Assembly (NCBI GenBank): GCA_963766725.1
Contig: CAVYBK010000012.1
Location: forward strand, 36,564 to 100,563
Direction: 5' to 3'
Origin: DATEOR01 sp963766725
Lineage (GTDB): Bacteria; Actinomycetota; Thermoleophilia; Gaiellales; Gaiellaceae
DNA length: 64,000 nt
Shown here: piece by piece, positions 38,461 through 49,500 of the stretch
How the letters are laid out: each line of letters begins with the position of its first letter
How positions within the stretch are numbered: the first letter of the stretch is position 1
Notes under the pieces: model-generated
Told to the model about the DNA's origin: nothing
What the model saw: the letters and a program-made list of their open reading frames with translations, nothing else
Databases searched by the model: none
Position numbers and translations under genes: made by a program

Positions 38461-39485
38461 GCCGTCGCCTCGGCGCCCACGGCCGACCAGTCGTAGGCCT
38501 CGCCGATCTCCCGTAGCCGCGCGCGCGTCTCGTCGCTGCAGAGCGCACCCTCGACCCCGGCCTCGTAGAGGGTCTTCGGGTCGATCCCGATCGAGAGCGC
38601 GGCCTCGTACTCGCGCGTGAGGTCGGTGTCGAACATCTCGGGGTCGTCGGTCGACACCGTGCACGGGATTCCGGCCGCGATCAGATCGGGGAGCGGATGC
38701 TCGCCCAGCGACGGGACGACTCCGGTGCGCAGGTTGGAGAGCGGCGTGACGTCGAGAACCACGCGGCGCTCGGCGAGCTCCTCGAGGAGCGCCGGGTCCT
38801 CGACAGCCCGGATGCCGTGGCGAACGCGGTCGGCGTGGAGGGCGTCCAGGGCGCCGCGAACCGACTCCGGGCCGGCGACCTCGCCCGCGTGCGGTACGGA
38901 GCCGAAGCCCTCCTCGCGGACGAGCGCGAAGACGTCGGTGAACTTCTCCGGCGGGTAGAGCGCCTCCTCGCCGCCGAGCCCGATGCCGACGATCCCTCGC
39001 TCCTTGTACCTCGCCGCGTGGCGGACGAGCTCGAAGCCGTCCTCGACCGGTGCGGCGCGGGTCACATCGGGGGTGAGCAGGACCTCGACGCCGTGCAGCT
39101 CCTTTGCTTCCTGGGCGCCGTCGCAGTAGCCCGAGAAGAGGTCGTCCCAGGAAACGCCGCGCCACGTGCGCTCGATCGGCGAGAAGATTCCCTCGACGTA
39201 GACCGCCCCGTGCTTCTTCGCCTCGGCGGCATAGTCGACGACGACCTGGCGGAAGTCATCCGCCGTCTGGAGCGCGTTCGTGGTGAGGATCCAGACCTCG
39301 ATGAAGTGGTCGAAGTTCCGGTAGCGATAGAGATCGCGGATCCCCTCCGGCGTGTCGGCCGGAAGCGCGAAGTCGTTCCGGCGGGCGATCTCGAGGAGGG
39401 TCTCCGGCCGCACCGTCGCCTCGAGATGCACGTGCAGCTCGATCTTAGGGAAGGGGTGGGCCGCGTTTTTCCCGGTATCCTCCAC
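38457..39485 (-). CDS. add: Adenosine deaminase family protein
   Basis: Zinc hydrolase converting adenosine to inosine in purine salvage. 342 residues from GTG 39485, which matches the family N-terminus KIELHVHLEATVRPETL; the open frame runs 25 codons further upstream, close to the divergent gene. Metal and active-site residues: HVH near 17-19, GEEALYPPEKF, the catalytic HAGE in VPHAGEVAGPESV, the RHGIRA segment, and CTVSTDDPEMFDTDL. The family also includes adenine deaminase and aminofutalosine deaminase, so the exact substrate is not certain. Confidence 0.87.
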   Translation of the reverse strand: MEDTGKNAAHPFPKIELHVHLEATVRPETLLEIARRNDFALPADTPEGIRDLYRYRNFDHFIEVWILTTNALQTADDFRQVVVDYAAEAKKHGAVYVEGIFSPIERTWRGVSWDDLFSGYCDGAQEAKELHGVEVLLTPDVTRAAPVEDGFELVRHAARYKERGIVGIGLGGEEALYPPEKFTDVFALVREEGFGSVPHAGEVAGPESVRGALDALHADRVRHGIRAVEDPALLEELAERRVVLDVTPLSNLRTGVVPSLGEHPLPDLIAAGIPCTVSTDDPEMFDTDLTREYEAALSIGIDPKTLYEAGVEGALCSDETRARLREIGEAYDWSAVGAEATA

Positions 39486-39541
39486 AGTCGCGGAGCGTAC
39501 AGAGTCGGCCGCCCCCGAGGCATCCAAGGAGAACTCACTCG

Positions 39542-40396
39542 ATGGCACGAACCCAGGCACAGCGCCGCAAGACCTCGCGCTCGCGCGCGCGGCGCAGTTC
39601 GTCGAGCGTCGAAGACCTGATGTTCTTCCCCAAGCTTCGCCGCAGGGCGAAGTGGGTCTTCCTCCTCCTCGCGATCGCCTTCGGGGTCGGCTTCGTCGCC
39701 TTCGGCGTCGGGACGGGCGTCGGCGGGACGAGCATCGGCGACGTCCTGCGCGACATCTTCTCGAGCTCGAGCGGCGGCCAGGACCTCGATTCGCTCAAGG
39801 AGGACGCCGCGAAGAACCCGAAGGACCCGAGCGCGCAGATCGCCTACGCGAACGCCCTCCAGGCCGCCGGCCAGACCGCCACGGCGGTCGCCGTCCTCCA
39901 GAAGTACACGACCGCGAACCCGAAGGACGCGGACGCGCTTCGCCAGCTCGCAGCCCTCTGGGGCGCGCAGGCCACCAAGGCGCGGAACGAGGCTCAGGCC
40001 GCGGCTGTGGTCGCCGCGCAGGCCACTGCCGGGCAGACCCAGGCTCCGACGGACTCGCCCTTCCTCCAGCAGGTGCAGGGGAACAAGATCGCCGAGGTGA
40101 TCTCGACCGAGGCGAACAACCGGGCGACGGCCGCGAACACCCGCGCGCAGAACGCCTACCGCGAAGCGGCGAAGGTCTACCAGGACCTCACGCTGCTCAC
40201 GCCGGACGACGCGAACGTCTTTCTCCAGCTCGGGGTCGCATCGCAGAGCGCGAACGACCTCGAAGCGGCGATCGCCGCCTACAGGCAGTTCCTCGCGCTC
40301 GCCCCCGACGACGCGAGCGCCCCGCTCGTGAAACAGCAGCTCAAGATCCTCGTGGCGCAGCAGAAGGCAGGTTCGTCGTTGCTGCCAAGCGGTTAA
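39542..40396 (+). CDS. Membrane-anchored TPR protein
   Basis: 284 residues. A basic cytoplasmic N-terminus (1-35) precedes one membrane helix (about 38-60), then a Ser/Gly linker and an outer domain built from TPR-like helices: NPKDPSAQIAYANALQAAGQ, NPKDADALRQLAALWG, and TPDDANVFLQLGVASQSAND followed by DLEAAIAAYRQFLALAPDD. A long Ala/Gln-rich helical insertion lies between. TPR proteins scaffold protein complexes; partner unknown. ATG 39542 is 56 bases from the divergent add start. Confidence 0.78.
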   Translation: MARTQAQRRKTSRSRARRSSSSVEDLMFFPKLRRRAKWVFLLLAIAFGVGFVAFGVGTGVGGTSIGDVLRDIFSSSSGGQDLDSLKEDAAKNPKDPSAQIAYANALQAAGQTATAVAVLQKYTTANPKDADALRQLAALWGAQATKARNEAQAAAVVAAQATAGQTQAPTDSPFLQQVQGNKIAEVISTEANNRATAANTRAQNAYREAAKVYQDLTLLTPDDANVFLQLGVASQSANDLEAAIAAYRQFLALAPDDASAPLVKQQLKILVAQQKAGSSLLPSG

Positions 40397-40425
40397 GCTC
40401 CACCTGCTCCGACCCAAGGGGATAC

Positions 40426-40791
40426 ATGAACTTCGACATCAAGACCGAAGAGCTCGCGAACGACGCGTACGTAATCGCCCTGACCGGCGAGGTCGACCTC
40501 TACACGGCGCCCGAGTTCAAGCAACAGCTGCTCGAGGTGATCGGCCAGGGCGCGAAGGAGGTCGTCGTGGACTTCTCGGACACGACCTTCATCGACTCGA
40601 CCACGCTCGGCGTGCTGGTGGGCGGGGTCAAGCGCCTCCGCCCGAACGGGGGCAGGCTTTCGCTCGTCTGCAACGACCGGAACATCACGAAGATCTTCGA
40701 GATCACCGGCCTGAACAAGGTCTTCCCCATCTACGAGTCACGCGCCGAGGCGGTTGAGAGCGTCGGCCAGGAGGCTCAGGCGCAGACCTAG
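40426..40791 (+). CDS. Anti-sigma factor antagonist (STAS domain)
   Basis: 121-residue SpoIIAA/RsbV-type STAS protein. Shows ALTGEVDLYTAPEFKQQLLEV near 20 and the phosphorylatable Ser in FSDTTFIDSTTLGVLVGGVK near 59, then LVCNDRNITKIFEITGLNKVF. Unphosphorylated, such proteins bind an anti-sigma kinase and release a stress sigma factor. No partner kinase or sigma gene is in the window. ATG 40426, 29 bases after the TPR gene. Confidence 0.92.
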   Translation: MNFDIKTEELANDAYVIALTGEVDLYTAPEFKQQLLEVIGQGAKEVVVDFSDTTFIDSTTLGVLVGGVKRLRPNGGRLSLVCNDRNITKIFEITGLNKVFPIYESRAEAVESVGQEAQAQT

Positions 40792-40795
40792 CCTC

Positions 40796-41248
40796 TTGAC
40801 GTTCCGCGCACTTCTCCCCCTGGCGCTCGCCGGAGCCGCGCTCCTGGCTGCGGGCTGCGGCGGGCGGGCGGTCGACTCGAGCTCAGCAGACGCGAACGCC
40901 GGCAAGACCCTCTTCTCCCAGAACTGCGGCGGTTGCCACACGCTCGCCGATGCGGGGACGACGGCGAACGTCGGGCCCAACCTCGACGACGCCTTCCGCG
41001 CCGCGCGGACGGAGGAGGGCGGGAGCTTCCAGGAGAGCACGATCTTCGACGTCACGCTCGACCAGATGAAGCTCGCAGCCTCACCGATGCCGCGCTTCGA
41101 CACGGGCCCGCAGAAGCTCTCCGAAGACGAGCTCCGGAACATCGCCGCCTACGTCGCCTCGGTCGCGGGACTTCCGCCGCAGCCGGCGGGCGGCGCGACG
41201 GGCGCAACCGGCGCGGCAGGGGCAACGGGAACCTCGACGACCCCGTGA
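40796..41248 (+). CDS. Cytochrome c lipoprotein
   Basis: Small class I cytochrome c with a lipobox: hydrophobic segment then LLAAGCGG, so anchored to the outer face of the membrane by a diacylated Cys. Haem site CGGCH in LFSQNCGGCHTLADAG; a Met ligand is available in SPMPRF. A Gly/Ala/Thr-rich tail follows. The start is uncertain: TTG 40796 gives the neat lipoprotein signal, while TTG 40754 adds 14 basic residues and overlaps the STAS gene. Probably an electron carrier to the caa3 oxidase encoded just to the right on the other strand. The downstream GNAT overlaps the stop. Confidence 0.85.
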   Translation: MTFRALLPLALAGAALLAAGCGGRAVDSSSADANAGKTLFSQNCGGCHTLADAGTTANVGPNLDDAFRAARTEEGGSFQESTIFDVTLDQMKLAASPMPRFDTGPQKLSEDELRNIAAYVASVAGLPPQPAGGATGATGAAGATGTSTTP

Positions 41249-41754
41249 CGACGACGCTCCGCGGGGAGCGCGTGACTCTCCGGCCGCTCGCGGAGAGCGA
41301 CCGCCCGCGCGTCGTCGAGATCCTGGAGGAGCCCGAGGTGGCCCGCTGGTTCGGGACCGAGTCGGCGGAGGAATCGGCCGACGAGTTCATCTCGGACCCC
41401 GAGGTGACCGGCTTCGCGATCGAAGCCGACGGCGCGCTCGTCGGCGTCATCGGCTACCACGAGGAGGACACGCCCGACTACCGACACGCGGGGATGGACC
41501 TCTTTCTCGCCACCGAGAGCCAGGACCGGGGCCTGGGCAGCGAGGCGCTCCGCCTCCTCGCGCGTCATCTCTTCGACGAGCGCGGGCACCACAGGCTCGT
41601 GATCGACCCGGCCGCGTCGAACGCGCGCGCGATCAGGGCCTACGAGGCGGTGGGGTTCAAGCGGGTCGGGGTCATGCGCCTCTACGAGCGCGGCCCGGAC
41701 GGGACCTTCCACGACGGCCTGCTCATGGACCTCCTAGCCGGCGAGCTGCGTTAG
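41245..41754 (+). CDS. GNAT family acetyltransferase (RimJ/aminoglycoside 6'-like)
   Basis: 169 residues from GTG 41245, overlapping the cytochrome stop. Reads TTLRGERVTLRPLAESDRPR at the start, then GVIGYHEEDTPDYRHAGMDL, the CoA-binding QDRGLGSEALRLLARHLFDE, and VIDPAASNARAIRAYEAVGFKRVG. This layout is shared by RimJ/RimL and AAC(6')-like enzymes; resistance activity should not be inferred. Its stop overlaps the convergent gene by four bases (TTAG). Confidence 0.87.
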   Translation: MTTTLRGERVTLRPLAESDRPRVVEILEEPEVARWFGTESAEESADEFISDPEVTGFAIEADGALVGVIGYHEEDTPDYRHAGMDLFLATESQDRGLGSEALRLLARHLFDERGHHRLVIDPAASNARAIRAYEAVGFKRVGVMRLYERGPDGTFHDGLLMDLLAGELR

Positions 41755-42410
41755 GCGGTTCTGCTCGTCTCGGCCTCGGCTTGGAGGTCGACGACGACAT
41801 GCGTGATCGGGAGGTCGAAACGCTCGCTCGCGCGCTCGACGATCCCGTGCTCGAGCCAGTTCGAGCGGCCGGGCGGGTGGGTCGAGACGACGATCTCGTC
41901 GGCCGGGAACATCCGGAGCGAATCCTCGATCGCCTGGATCGGGTCGTCGTCGCCGACGGTGCCGCGCGCGTCGATGCCGTCCTTGGACAGGGCGGCGAGG
42001 GACTCGTCCAGGCGGATCTGCGCGGCGGTGCGCGCCGTGTCCTCGTCGGACGTCCAGTGGCGAATGCGCGTGTTCAGGGCGGGCGTCACGACGAGAACCT
42101 CCGCGTCGCCCTCCTGCGCCCGACGCACGACCTCCCGGCGGAGGGAGCGGCCGGCGACGGTCTCGTTGGCGACCACGAGAATCCGGTGGCGGCCGTCCGC
42201 GTCGCGGCTCCGGTCCCAGACCGCGGGCTCGACGACCTTGGGGTCGCTGCGGAAGTAGCGGTAGCCGACGATCGGCGCGAGGACGACGAACGCGATCAGC
42301 GCCGCCCAGCCGTTCAGGAAGATCCCGACGACAGCGACCGCCACGAAGAGGGCGAGCACGGCGATGACGAAGCTGAAGGCCTCTGCCTCCGTCCGCACCG
42401 GGTTTCGCAT
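41751..42410 (-). CDS. Two-TM protein fused to a universal-stress-like domain
   Basis: 219 residues. Two membrane helices (about 12-30 and 34-50) are followed by a soluble domain starting RHRILVVANETVAGRSL near 75, with VLVVTPALNTRIRHW and DEIVVSTHPPGRSNWLEHGI, ending ITHVVVDL. The soluble part is homologous to the adjacent tandem Usp-like gene at 43026. Last gene of the cta operon, 13 bases after ctaE with a GGGAGG site. Likely a membrane-tethered nucleotide-binding accessory of the oxidase locus; no experiment known to me. Confidence 0.75.
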   Translation of the reverse strand: MRNPVRTEAEAFSFVIAVLALFVAVAVVGIFLNGWAALIAFVVLAPIVGYRYFRSDPKVVEPAVWDRSRDADGRHRILVVANETVAGRSLRREVVRRAQEGDAEVLVVTPALNTRIRHWTSDEDTARTAAQIRLDESLAALSKDGIDARGTVGDDDPIQAIEDSLRMFPADEIVVSTHPPGRSNWLEHGIVERASERFDLPITHVVVDLQAEAETSRTA

Positions 42411-42423
42411 CGCGACCTCCCTG

Positions 42424-43029
42424 CTAGATCACGTAGACCGTGGTGTACACCACGATCCACATTACGTCCACGAAGTGCCAGTAGATCCCTGGGATCTCGA
42501 CGCCCAGGTGATCGTGGGCCGAAGGCCCGTAGTGGCCGCGTAGCGAGCGCACGAGCGCGACGCCGAGCAAGGTCAGCCCGAGGAAGACGTGGCACCCGTG
42601 CAGCCCGGTGAGGCCGAAGAACGTGGTGCCGAAGGCCAGGTCGTGCGGGCTGAACCCGATCCGCGTGTACTCGCGCGCCTGGATCAGGAGGAAGGTGAGG
42701 CCGAGCCCGAAGGTGATCGCGAGGCCGGCGATCAGGCCCGCGCGGTTGTTCCGCTTGATGGACTGGAGCGCCCAGTGCATCGTGAAGCTCGAGGACACGA
42801 GGATGATCGTGTTCAGAAGCGCGAGGTAGACCGGAAGCTCGTACGGATGCGGCGGCCACTCCTCGTGAGGCACCGCGACGCGCGCGAAGAAGTAGGCCGA
42901 GAAGAACGACCCGAAGAGCATGACCTCCGACGCGATGAAGAGGTAGATGCCAAGGAGCCGCGAGTCGACTCGCGAGCTGCGGTTCGCGACGGGCGGGTGG
43001 GCGCCGTGGGCTTCGGCGTGTGCGTTCAC
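42424..43029 (-). CDS. ctaE: Cytochrome c oxidase subunit III
   Basis: Five-helix subunit III of the haem-copper oxidase, 201 residues. Landmarks: LLGIYLFIASEVMLFGSFFSAYF near 25 (Glu of the lipid-binding pocket), TIILVSSSFTMHWAL, FFGLTGLHGCHVFLGL, and the terminal IYWHFVDVMWIVVYTTVYVI, diagnostic for CtaE. GTG 43029 overlaps the stop of the upstream Usp gene. It stabilises subunit I and proton uptake. Confidence 0.94.
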   Translation of the reverse strand: MNAHAEAHGAHPPVANRSSRVDSRLLGIYLFIASEVMLFGSFFSAYFFARVAVPHEEWPPHPYELPVYLALLNTIILVSSSFTMHWALQSIKRNNRAGLIAGLAITFGLGLTFLLIQAREYTRIGFSPHDLAFGTTFFGLTGLHGCHVFLGLTLLGVALVRSLRGHYGPSAHDHLGVEIPGIYWHFVDVMWIVVYTTVYVI

Positions 43030-43858
43030 GCGACCGCCGACTCCTCAGCCGCCTCGGCTTCCTGCTGCGTCACGACCACGTGCGTGACCGGGAGGCCGAA
43101 CGACCTGATCCGCCCGAGGACGCCCCGTCGAAGCCAGCCCGAAGTCGCCTCCGGGAACGTGGAGACGATCACCTCGTCGAACTGCTCGTCGTGGATGGCG
43201 TTCTCCACCGAAACGACCGGATCCGGGTCGCCGAGACGGCCCGTCGCCTCGATGCCCGCGTCGGCCATGAGCCGGCAGATGCTCGTGAGCCTACGCTCTG
43301 CGCCGACCGCGTCGGCGGGAATGAGCAGCGTGAACTCGGCGGGGCTGGCCGCGCTCCGCTCGTGGATCGCGTCGATGAGAGGCTGGCCGAGCACCGTCTG
43401 GTTGGCGAGGACGAGGACATGCGCGCGCTCGCGCGCCGATTCGAGGTCGACGACGACGTGGTCCACCGGCTTGTCCGTCACCTTGCGCGCGCGCTCGATC
43501 AGATTCGCGCGGAGCCAGCTGGACTTCAGCTCGCCGGGGTGGGTGGAGATGATGATCTCGTCGGGGTCGTACTCGTAGATGGCGTCCTTGATCGCCTGCA
43601 GCGGATCCGGGTCGACGACCGCGCCGCGCGCCGCGATCCCGGCCTCGTGCAGGAGGTCGAGCGTGCGCCGCAGGCGCCGGTCGGCGCTCGAGCGCCGGCT
43701 GTCCGCGTAGACGACGAAGCCCGCGCGCGGCTCGTTCTGCGGGCAGATGACGGTAACGCGAATCGGCCCGTCGGCGGCCCGGGTCCGCAGAGCGTCGATG
43801 AGCGACTTCCCCGCCACGGTCTCGTTCGCGACCACGAGGATGTGTCGGGGCTCGGCCA

Positions 43859-43859
<1 letters not shown>
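43026..43859 (-). CDS. Tandem universal-stress-like protein in the cta operon
   Basis: 277 residues made of two related halves. The first begins RHILVVANETVAGKSLIDAL and has DEIIISTHPGELKSSWLRANLIERA; the second begins HVLVLANQTVLGQPLIDAI and has DEVIVSTFPEATSGWLRRGVLGR, each ending in THVVV/DHVVV. This is a divergent Usp-type nucleotide-binding fold. It is inserted between ctaD and ctaE with overlaps on both sides (TGATG and GTGA), so it is translated together with the oxidase subunits. Role unknown. Confidence 0.8.
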
Positions 43860-45811
<1,952 letters not shown>

Positions 45812-45812
<1 letters not shown>

Positions 45813-46804
45813 TAGCTCTTCCCCGCAGTCTTCACGAGGTACTCGACGAGGCTCTGGAGCTGGGCATCCGTGAGCGAGTCACCGAAGGTGCCGGGCATCA
45901 CGTCTGGCTGGTATCCGGGTGCAATCTCGGCGTTCGGATTCACGATCGACTCGTGGACGAAGTCGGCGTCCTTCCCCGCGAGCACCTTATCGAGATCTGG
46001 GCCCACTTCCCCCTGCGTTCCCGCGTCCGCAAGCGTGTGACACGAGCCACATTGCTGGGTGAAGAGCGTCTTGCCGGCCGCCGAGCCCGTGGCTGCCGCT
46101 TTGGCCTTCTCGTCCGAGACCCACTTCTCGTAGTCGGCCTGTGAGAAGACGAGCGCCTGCGCGCGCATGACCGCGTGGCCGAGCCCGCAGAGCTCGGTGC
46201 AGATGACGGTGAATGTGCCTTCCTTCGTCGGCGTGACGAGGACGTTGGTCGTGATCCCGGGGACCGCGTCCTCCTTCATCCGCCACTCCGGCACCCAGAA
46301 CGAGTGGATGACGTCCTTCGCCTGGAGCTTCAGCTCTGTGGTCTGCCCGATCGGGAGCGCGAGCACGCCGCTCGTGACGTTCGAGTCCGGATAGTGGAAG
46401 GACCAGGCGAACTGCTGCCCGGTCACCTCGACCACCCGGTGATCCTTCGGGACGGTGTCGATCTGGTTCAGAACGATGCCGCTGTAGATGGTGATCGCGG
46501 TGACGAGCGCAGCGGGGACCGCCGTCCAGACGACCTCGAGGCCCGTGTGCCCGTGGATAGGAGCGCCGTCATCCGTGTCGTCGGGGGCCGCCCGGAACTT
46601 CCACACCGCATACAGGGAGACGCCCGCGACGAGGGCGAAGATGACGATGCAGATGATCGTGACGAACCAGTAGACGTCGTCGATCTTGAGCGCCTCGGCC
46701 GAGTCCGCCGGAGGCAGCCAGGGAATGAGAACGGCGACAAGGGCGAGTGCCACCCCCACGGCGGCACCCACCAGCACCATCTGAATAATCGAGCGTTTAC
46801 GCAC
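45812..46804 (-). CDS. ctaC: Cytochrome c oxidase subunit II with fused cytochrome c (caa3 type)
   Basis: 330 residues from GTG 46804 (no strong ribosome site; ATG 46780 is an alternative). Two N-terminal membrane helices (about 8-28 and 48-70), then the cupredoxin domain with QQFAWSFHYPDS and the CuA site CTELCGLGHAVMRAQ near 208. A C-terminal cytochrome c domain follows with haem motif CGSCH in LFTQQCGSCHTLADAG and axial Met in QPDVMPGTFGDSL. Electrons enter from the separate lipoprotein cytochrome. First gene of the cta operon. The open frame upstream to 47179 overlaps another gene and is not used. Confidence 0.92.
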
Positions 46805-46903
46805 GAAGTGGCGCGGAATTAAGAAGCCGCAGAACCCTAACGCACCCGTATCCCGGCGAGTGGGTCGAACGTTGAAATCTCGACCCTCAAGGAGGCTAAC
46901 TAC

Positions 46904-47146
46904 ATGGGACTTGGTGTCAGCATCTTCCTGATCGCGGTCGGCGCGATTCTCGCCTGGGCCGTGAGCGTGGATACGAACGGCATCGACCTGAACATGGTCG
47001 GCGTCATCCTGATGATCGTCGGCATCCTCGGACTTCTCCTCTCGCTCATCTTCTGGTCGACGTGGGGCGGCTTCGGCGGCTGGCGCCGCGAGACCGTCTA
47101 CCGCGAAGGCGGAGACCCGTATTACGACCGCCGGCCGATGCCGTAA
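46904..47146 (+). CDS. Small two-helix membrane protein (DUF6458-like)
   Basis: 80 residues with an AAGGAGG ribosome site just upstream. Two membrane helices (about 3-20 and 31-52) separated by VDTNGIDLNMVG, then a Gly/Trp and Arg/Tyr-rich cytoplasmic tail (FGGWRRETVYREGG). Families with this layout are widespread in actinobacteria; function unknown. A strong terminator follows. Confidence 0.75.
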   Translation: MGLGVSIFLIAVGAILAWAVSVDTNGIDLNMVGVILMIVGILGLLLSLIFWSTWGGFGGWRRETVYREGGDPYYDRRPMP

Positions 47147-47165
47147 GCACCCCGGCACGAGTTGG

Positions 47166-47192
47166 AAAAGGGCGGCCAAAGCCGCCCTTTTT
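47166..47192 (+). terminator. Strong intrinsic terminator
   Basis: AAAAGGGCGGC, loop CAAA, GCCGCCCTTTTT. The stem is flanked by A and T runs on either side, so it can stop transcription in both directions. Confidence 0.88.
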
Positions 47193-47210
47193 CGTGCCTG
47201 GATGTGCCAC

Positions 47211-47230
47211 GCGCCCGCTTTCGCGGGCGC
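47211..47230 (-). terminator. GC hairpin 3' of the 21-residue gene
   Basis: GCGCCCGC, loop TTTC, GCGGGCGC. Lies 12 bases beyond the stop of the minus-strand micro-gene; no U-run, so only a possible terminator. Confidence 0.4.
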
Positions 47231-47242
47231 GCGCCTGCCGTT

Positions 47243-47308
47243 TTAGAAGAGCCAGATCAGCAGGAGAATGATGAGAATCAGGGCGATAACGCCGCCACCG
47301 ATGTACAT
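47243..47308 (-). CDS. 21-residue single-helix membrane protein
   Basis: ATG 47308 with an AGGAGG site four bases upstream, TAA at 47245-47243. The product starts MYIGGGV and is otherwise almost all Leu and Ile, ending in IWLF. Such Gly-then-hydrophobic micro-proteins recur in actinobacterial genomes and are usually missed by gene finders. Strong ribosome site and a following hairpin support expression; function unknown. Confidence 0.7.
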   Translation of the reverse strand: MYIGGGVIALILIILLLIWLF

Positions 47309-47365
47309 ACGTCCTCCTCGTTCGGTTGCTGCGTTAACGACGAAGCCGCCGCTCCGGTTACGGCC

Positions 47366-48337
47366 TCAGTCGAGGAGCACGACGAGCTTCGCGCCCGGCC
47401 CGCTCACCTGGCGCTCCCAGGCCTCGGACACAGCGGCGATGGGATACGTCTCGATCGGGAAGCCGACCTCGCCGCTCGCGGCGTGCGCGACGAGCTTCGC
47501 GTAGGCGGCTCGACGATCTTCCGCCGGCACGACGAAGTTCGAATAGCCGTAGATCTCGAGCTGCTTCCCACGGACGACGCCGGAGGCGAGCGTCGCGGCG
47601 GGGCCTGCCGACTGTCCGATCTGGACGATGCGCGCGCCCGCGGCCGCCGCCTCCGTCGCCGCGACGAGCGGCTCGCCCCAGAGCGGGTCGATGACGACGG
47701 TCGGGCCGTCGCCGCCCGCGGCTTCCTTGAGCGCCCCGGCGAGGTCGGGCTCGTCGAGCCGAACGACCGCGTGGGCGCCGGCCTCCCGCGCTACCTCGAG
47801 CCCCTCGGGACGGCGGCCGGCCGCGACGATCCGCTCGGCTCCTTGCAGGCGCGCAGCCTGCACCGCCGCGAGGCCGACGGTGCCGGTTCCCCCGAGAACG
47901 AGGACTCGGTCCCCGGGACCGACCTGCGCGCGCCAGACAACGGGAAGCCAGCCAGCAACGCCGGCCGTCCCACAGGCCGCTGCGAGCTCGTCCGAAACGC
48001 CGTCGGGAAGCTCGAGCGCCTCCTCTTCCGCGACCGTCGCGAGCTCCGCAAGTGTCCCGTCCCGCCCGCGGCCGCCGAGCCCGTCGTCCGAGATGTACAC
48101 GCGGGCGCCCGGCTGGAGCGAGTCGGCCTCGACGATCGTCCCCACGCCTTCCGAGCCGGGGACGTACGGCGTCTTCGGAGGCCCCAGGTAGTGCTTGCCC
48201 GAGGCGAGGGCGGCATCGATCGGGTTCAGCGGAACCGCGTGGATCCGAACGAGAGCCCGTCCGGCGCCGCGCTCGGGCGCATCGGTTTCGGCGATCTCGG
48301 GGAGCCCGCCGATCTCGCGGATGAGCGCCGCCTTCAC
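47366..48337 (-). CDS. Zinc-independent MDR-family quinone oxidoreductase
   Basis: 323-residue medium-chain reductase. N-terminal GroES-like domain with VRIHAVPLNPIDAALASG and VPGSEGVGTIVEA; NADPH fold with VLVLGGTGTVGLAAVQAARL near 155 and an Arg for the 2'-phosphate in AAGRRPEG. No structural-zinc Cys cluster or catalytic Cys/His pair is visible, so it belongs with NADPH:quinone reductases (Qor-like). ATG 48337. It lies after the 39-residue micro-gene and is divergent from LysR, the usual arrangement for a LysR-controlled reductase. Confidence 0.87.
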   Translation of the reverse strand: MKAALIREIGGLPEIAETDAPERGAGRALVRIHAVPLNPIDAALASGKHYLGPPKTPYVPGSEGVGTIVEADSLQPGARVYISDDGLGGRGRDGTLAELATVAEEEALELPDGVSDELAAACGTAGVAGWLPVVWRAQVGPGDRVLVLGGTGTVGLAAVQAARLQGAERIVAAGRRPEGLEVAREAGAHAVVRLDEPDLAGALKEAAGGDGPTVVIDPLWGEPLVAATEAAAAGARIVQIGQSAGPAATLASGVVRGKQLEIYGYSNFVVPAEDRRAAYAKLVAHAASGEVGFPIETYPIAAVSEAWERQVSGPGAKLVVLLD

Positions 48338-48363
48338 AGGCGGAGCCTAACCTCGCCGTCCGG

Positions 48364-48483
48364 CTAGCGTCGCGGCTCGCCGGGCCAGCCGCCGCGGCTG
48401 TCTCCGGTGCGCGAATCCACACCGTAGACGTAGGCGAGCGGACCCAGGAGGCAAAGAAATGCGATGAGGAAAAGCTCGACCAT
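48364..48483 (-). CDS. 39-residue single-helix membrane protein
   Basis: ATG 48483, TAG 48366-48364, with GGTGAG upstream. One N-terminal membrane helix (MVELFLIAFLCLLGPLAYVY) then a polar tail ending GGWPGEPRR. It sits directly before the quinone reductase on the same strand and may be co-transcribed. Function unknown. Confidence 0.6.
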   Translation of the reverse strand: MVELFLIAFLCLLGPLAYVYGVDSRTGDSRGGWPGEPRR

Positions 48484-48542
48484 GAGCTCACCGTGGCAGA
48501 GCATTTCCATAAGAGCAAATCGAGTTATGATTCAAGTCGATC

Positions 48543-49496
48543 ATGAAACCTGATGGATGGCTCGGGGTCGAACTGCGCCATCTGGCGGCGCTTCAGGCCG
48601 TCGCGCGCGAAGGCTCCTTCGGAGGAGCGGCGGTCGCGCTCGGGTACTCGCAGTCGGCCGTCAGCCAGCAGATCGCGGCGCTCGAGCGCATCGTCGGCGA
48701 GCGCCTCGTCGAGCGCCCCGGCGGCCCGCGTCCCGTCTCGCTCACGGACGCCGGCAAGCTCCTGCTCGGCCACGCGGAGGGCATCGTCGCGCGCCTCGAG
48801 GCGGCGCAGGCCGATCTCGCCGCCTACTCGGAAGGGTCGGCAGGCACGCTGCGAGTCGGTACGTACCAGAGTGTCGGCGCGCGGGTCCTCCCGAGCGTGA
48901 TGCTCGAGTTCGCGGCAGCCTGGCCCCTCGTTTCCATCCAGCTCACGGAGTCCACTGACGACGCCGAGCTTTTGAGCCTTGTCGAGCGCGGCGAGCTCGA
49001 TCTCTCCTTCGTGATGCTCCCGGTGGAGGACGGGCCGTTCGACACGCGCATGCTCATGGGCGACCCGTACGTGTTGCTCGTCCGCCCCGACTCTCCGCTC
49101 GCAGGCACGAAGAACCCACCGAGCCTGAAAGAGATTGCGGCCGTCCCGCTGATCGGCTACCGCCAGTGCCGGAGCATCCACGCAGTCGAGGAGCGTTTCC
49201 GCGGCACCGGCCTCGAGCCGCAGATCGTCTTCCGCTCCGACGACAACACGACGATCCAGGGCATGGTCGCCGCCGGGGTCGGCTCCGCCCTCGTCCCACG
49301 GCTGACCGTGGAAACCCGTGACGACAGCGTCCTCGCGCTGCCGGTCGACCCGCGCGTCCCGCCGCGCGAGATTGGCATCGCCTGGCACAAGGAGCGCTAC
49401 CACGCGCCTGCCGCCCGCGCATTCGTGGGAGTCGCGGACAGGGTCTGCAAAGCGCTCGAGGCCGAGCTCGAGGGCCGGCCGGCGCTGGTCGCCTAG
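48543..49496 (+). CDS. LysR-family transcriptional regulator
   Basis: 317 residues. Winged helix-turn-helix at about 12-70 (LRHLAALQAVAREGSFGGAA, YSQSAVSQQIAALE), a linker helix, then a periplasmic-binding-like effector domain starting TLRVGTYQSVG with MVAAGVGSALVPRL near 250. Divergent from the small gene and quinone reductase with 59 bases between; likely controls them. Followed by a long hairpin. Confidence 0.9.
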   Translation: MKPDGWLGVELRHLAALQAVAREGSFGGAAVALGYSQSAVSQQIAALERIVGERLVERPGGPRPVSLTDAGKLLLGHAEGIVARLEAAQADLAAYSEGSAGTLRVGTYQSVGARVLPSVMLEFAAAWPLVSIQLTESTDDAELLSLVERGELDLSFVMLPVEDGPFDTRMLMGDPYVLLVRPDSPLAGTKNPPSLKEIAAVPLIGYRQCRSIHAVEERFRGTGLEPQIVFRSDDNTTIQGMVAAGVGSALVPRLTVETRDDSVLALPVDPRVPPREIGIAWHKERYHAPAARAFVGVADRVCKALEAELEGRPALVA

Positions 49497-49500
49497 GAGG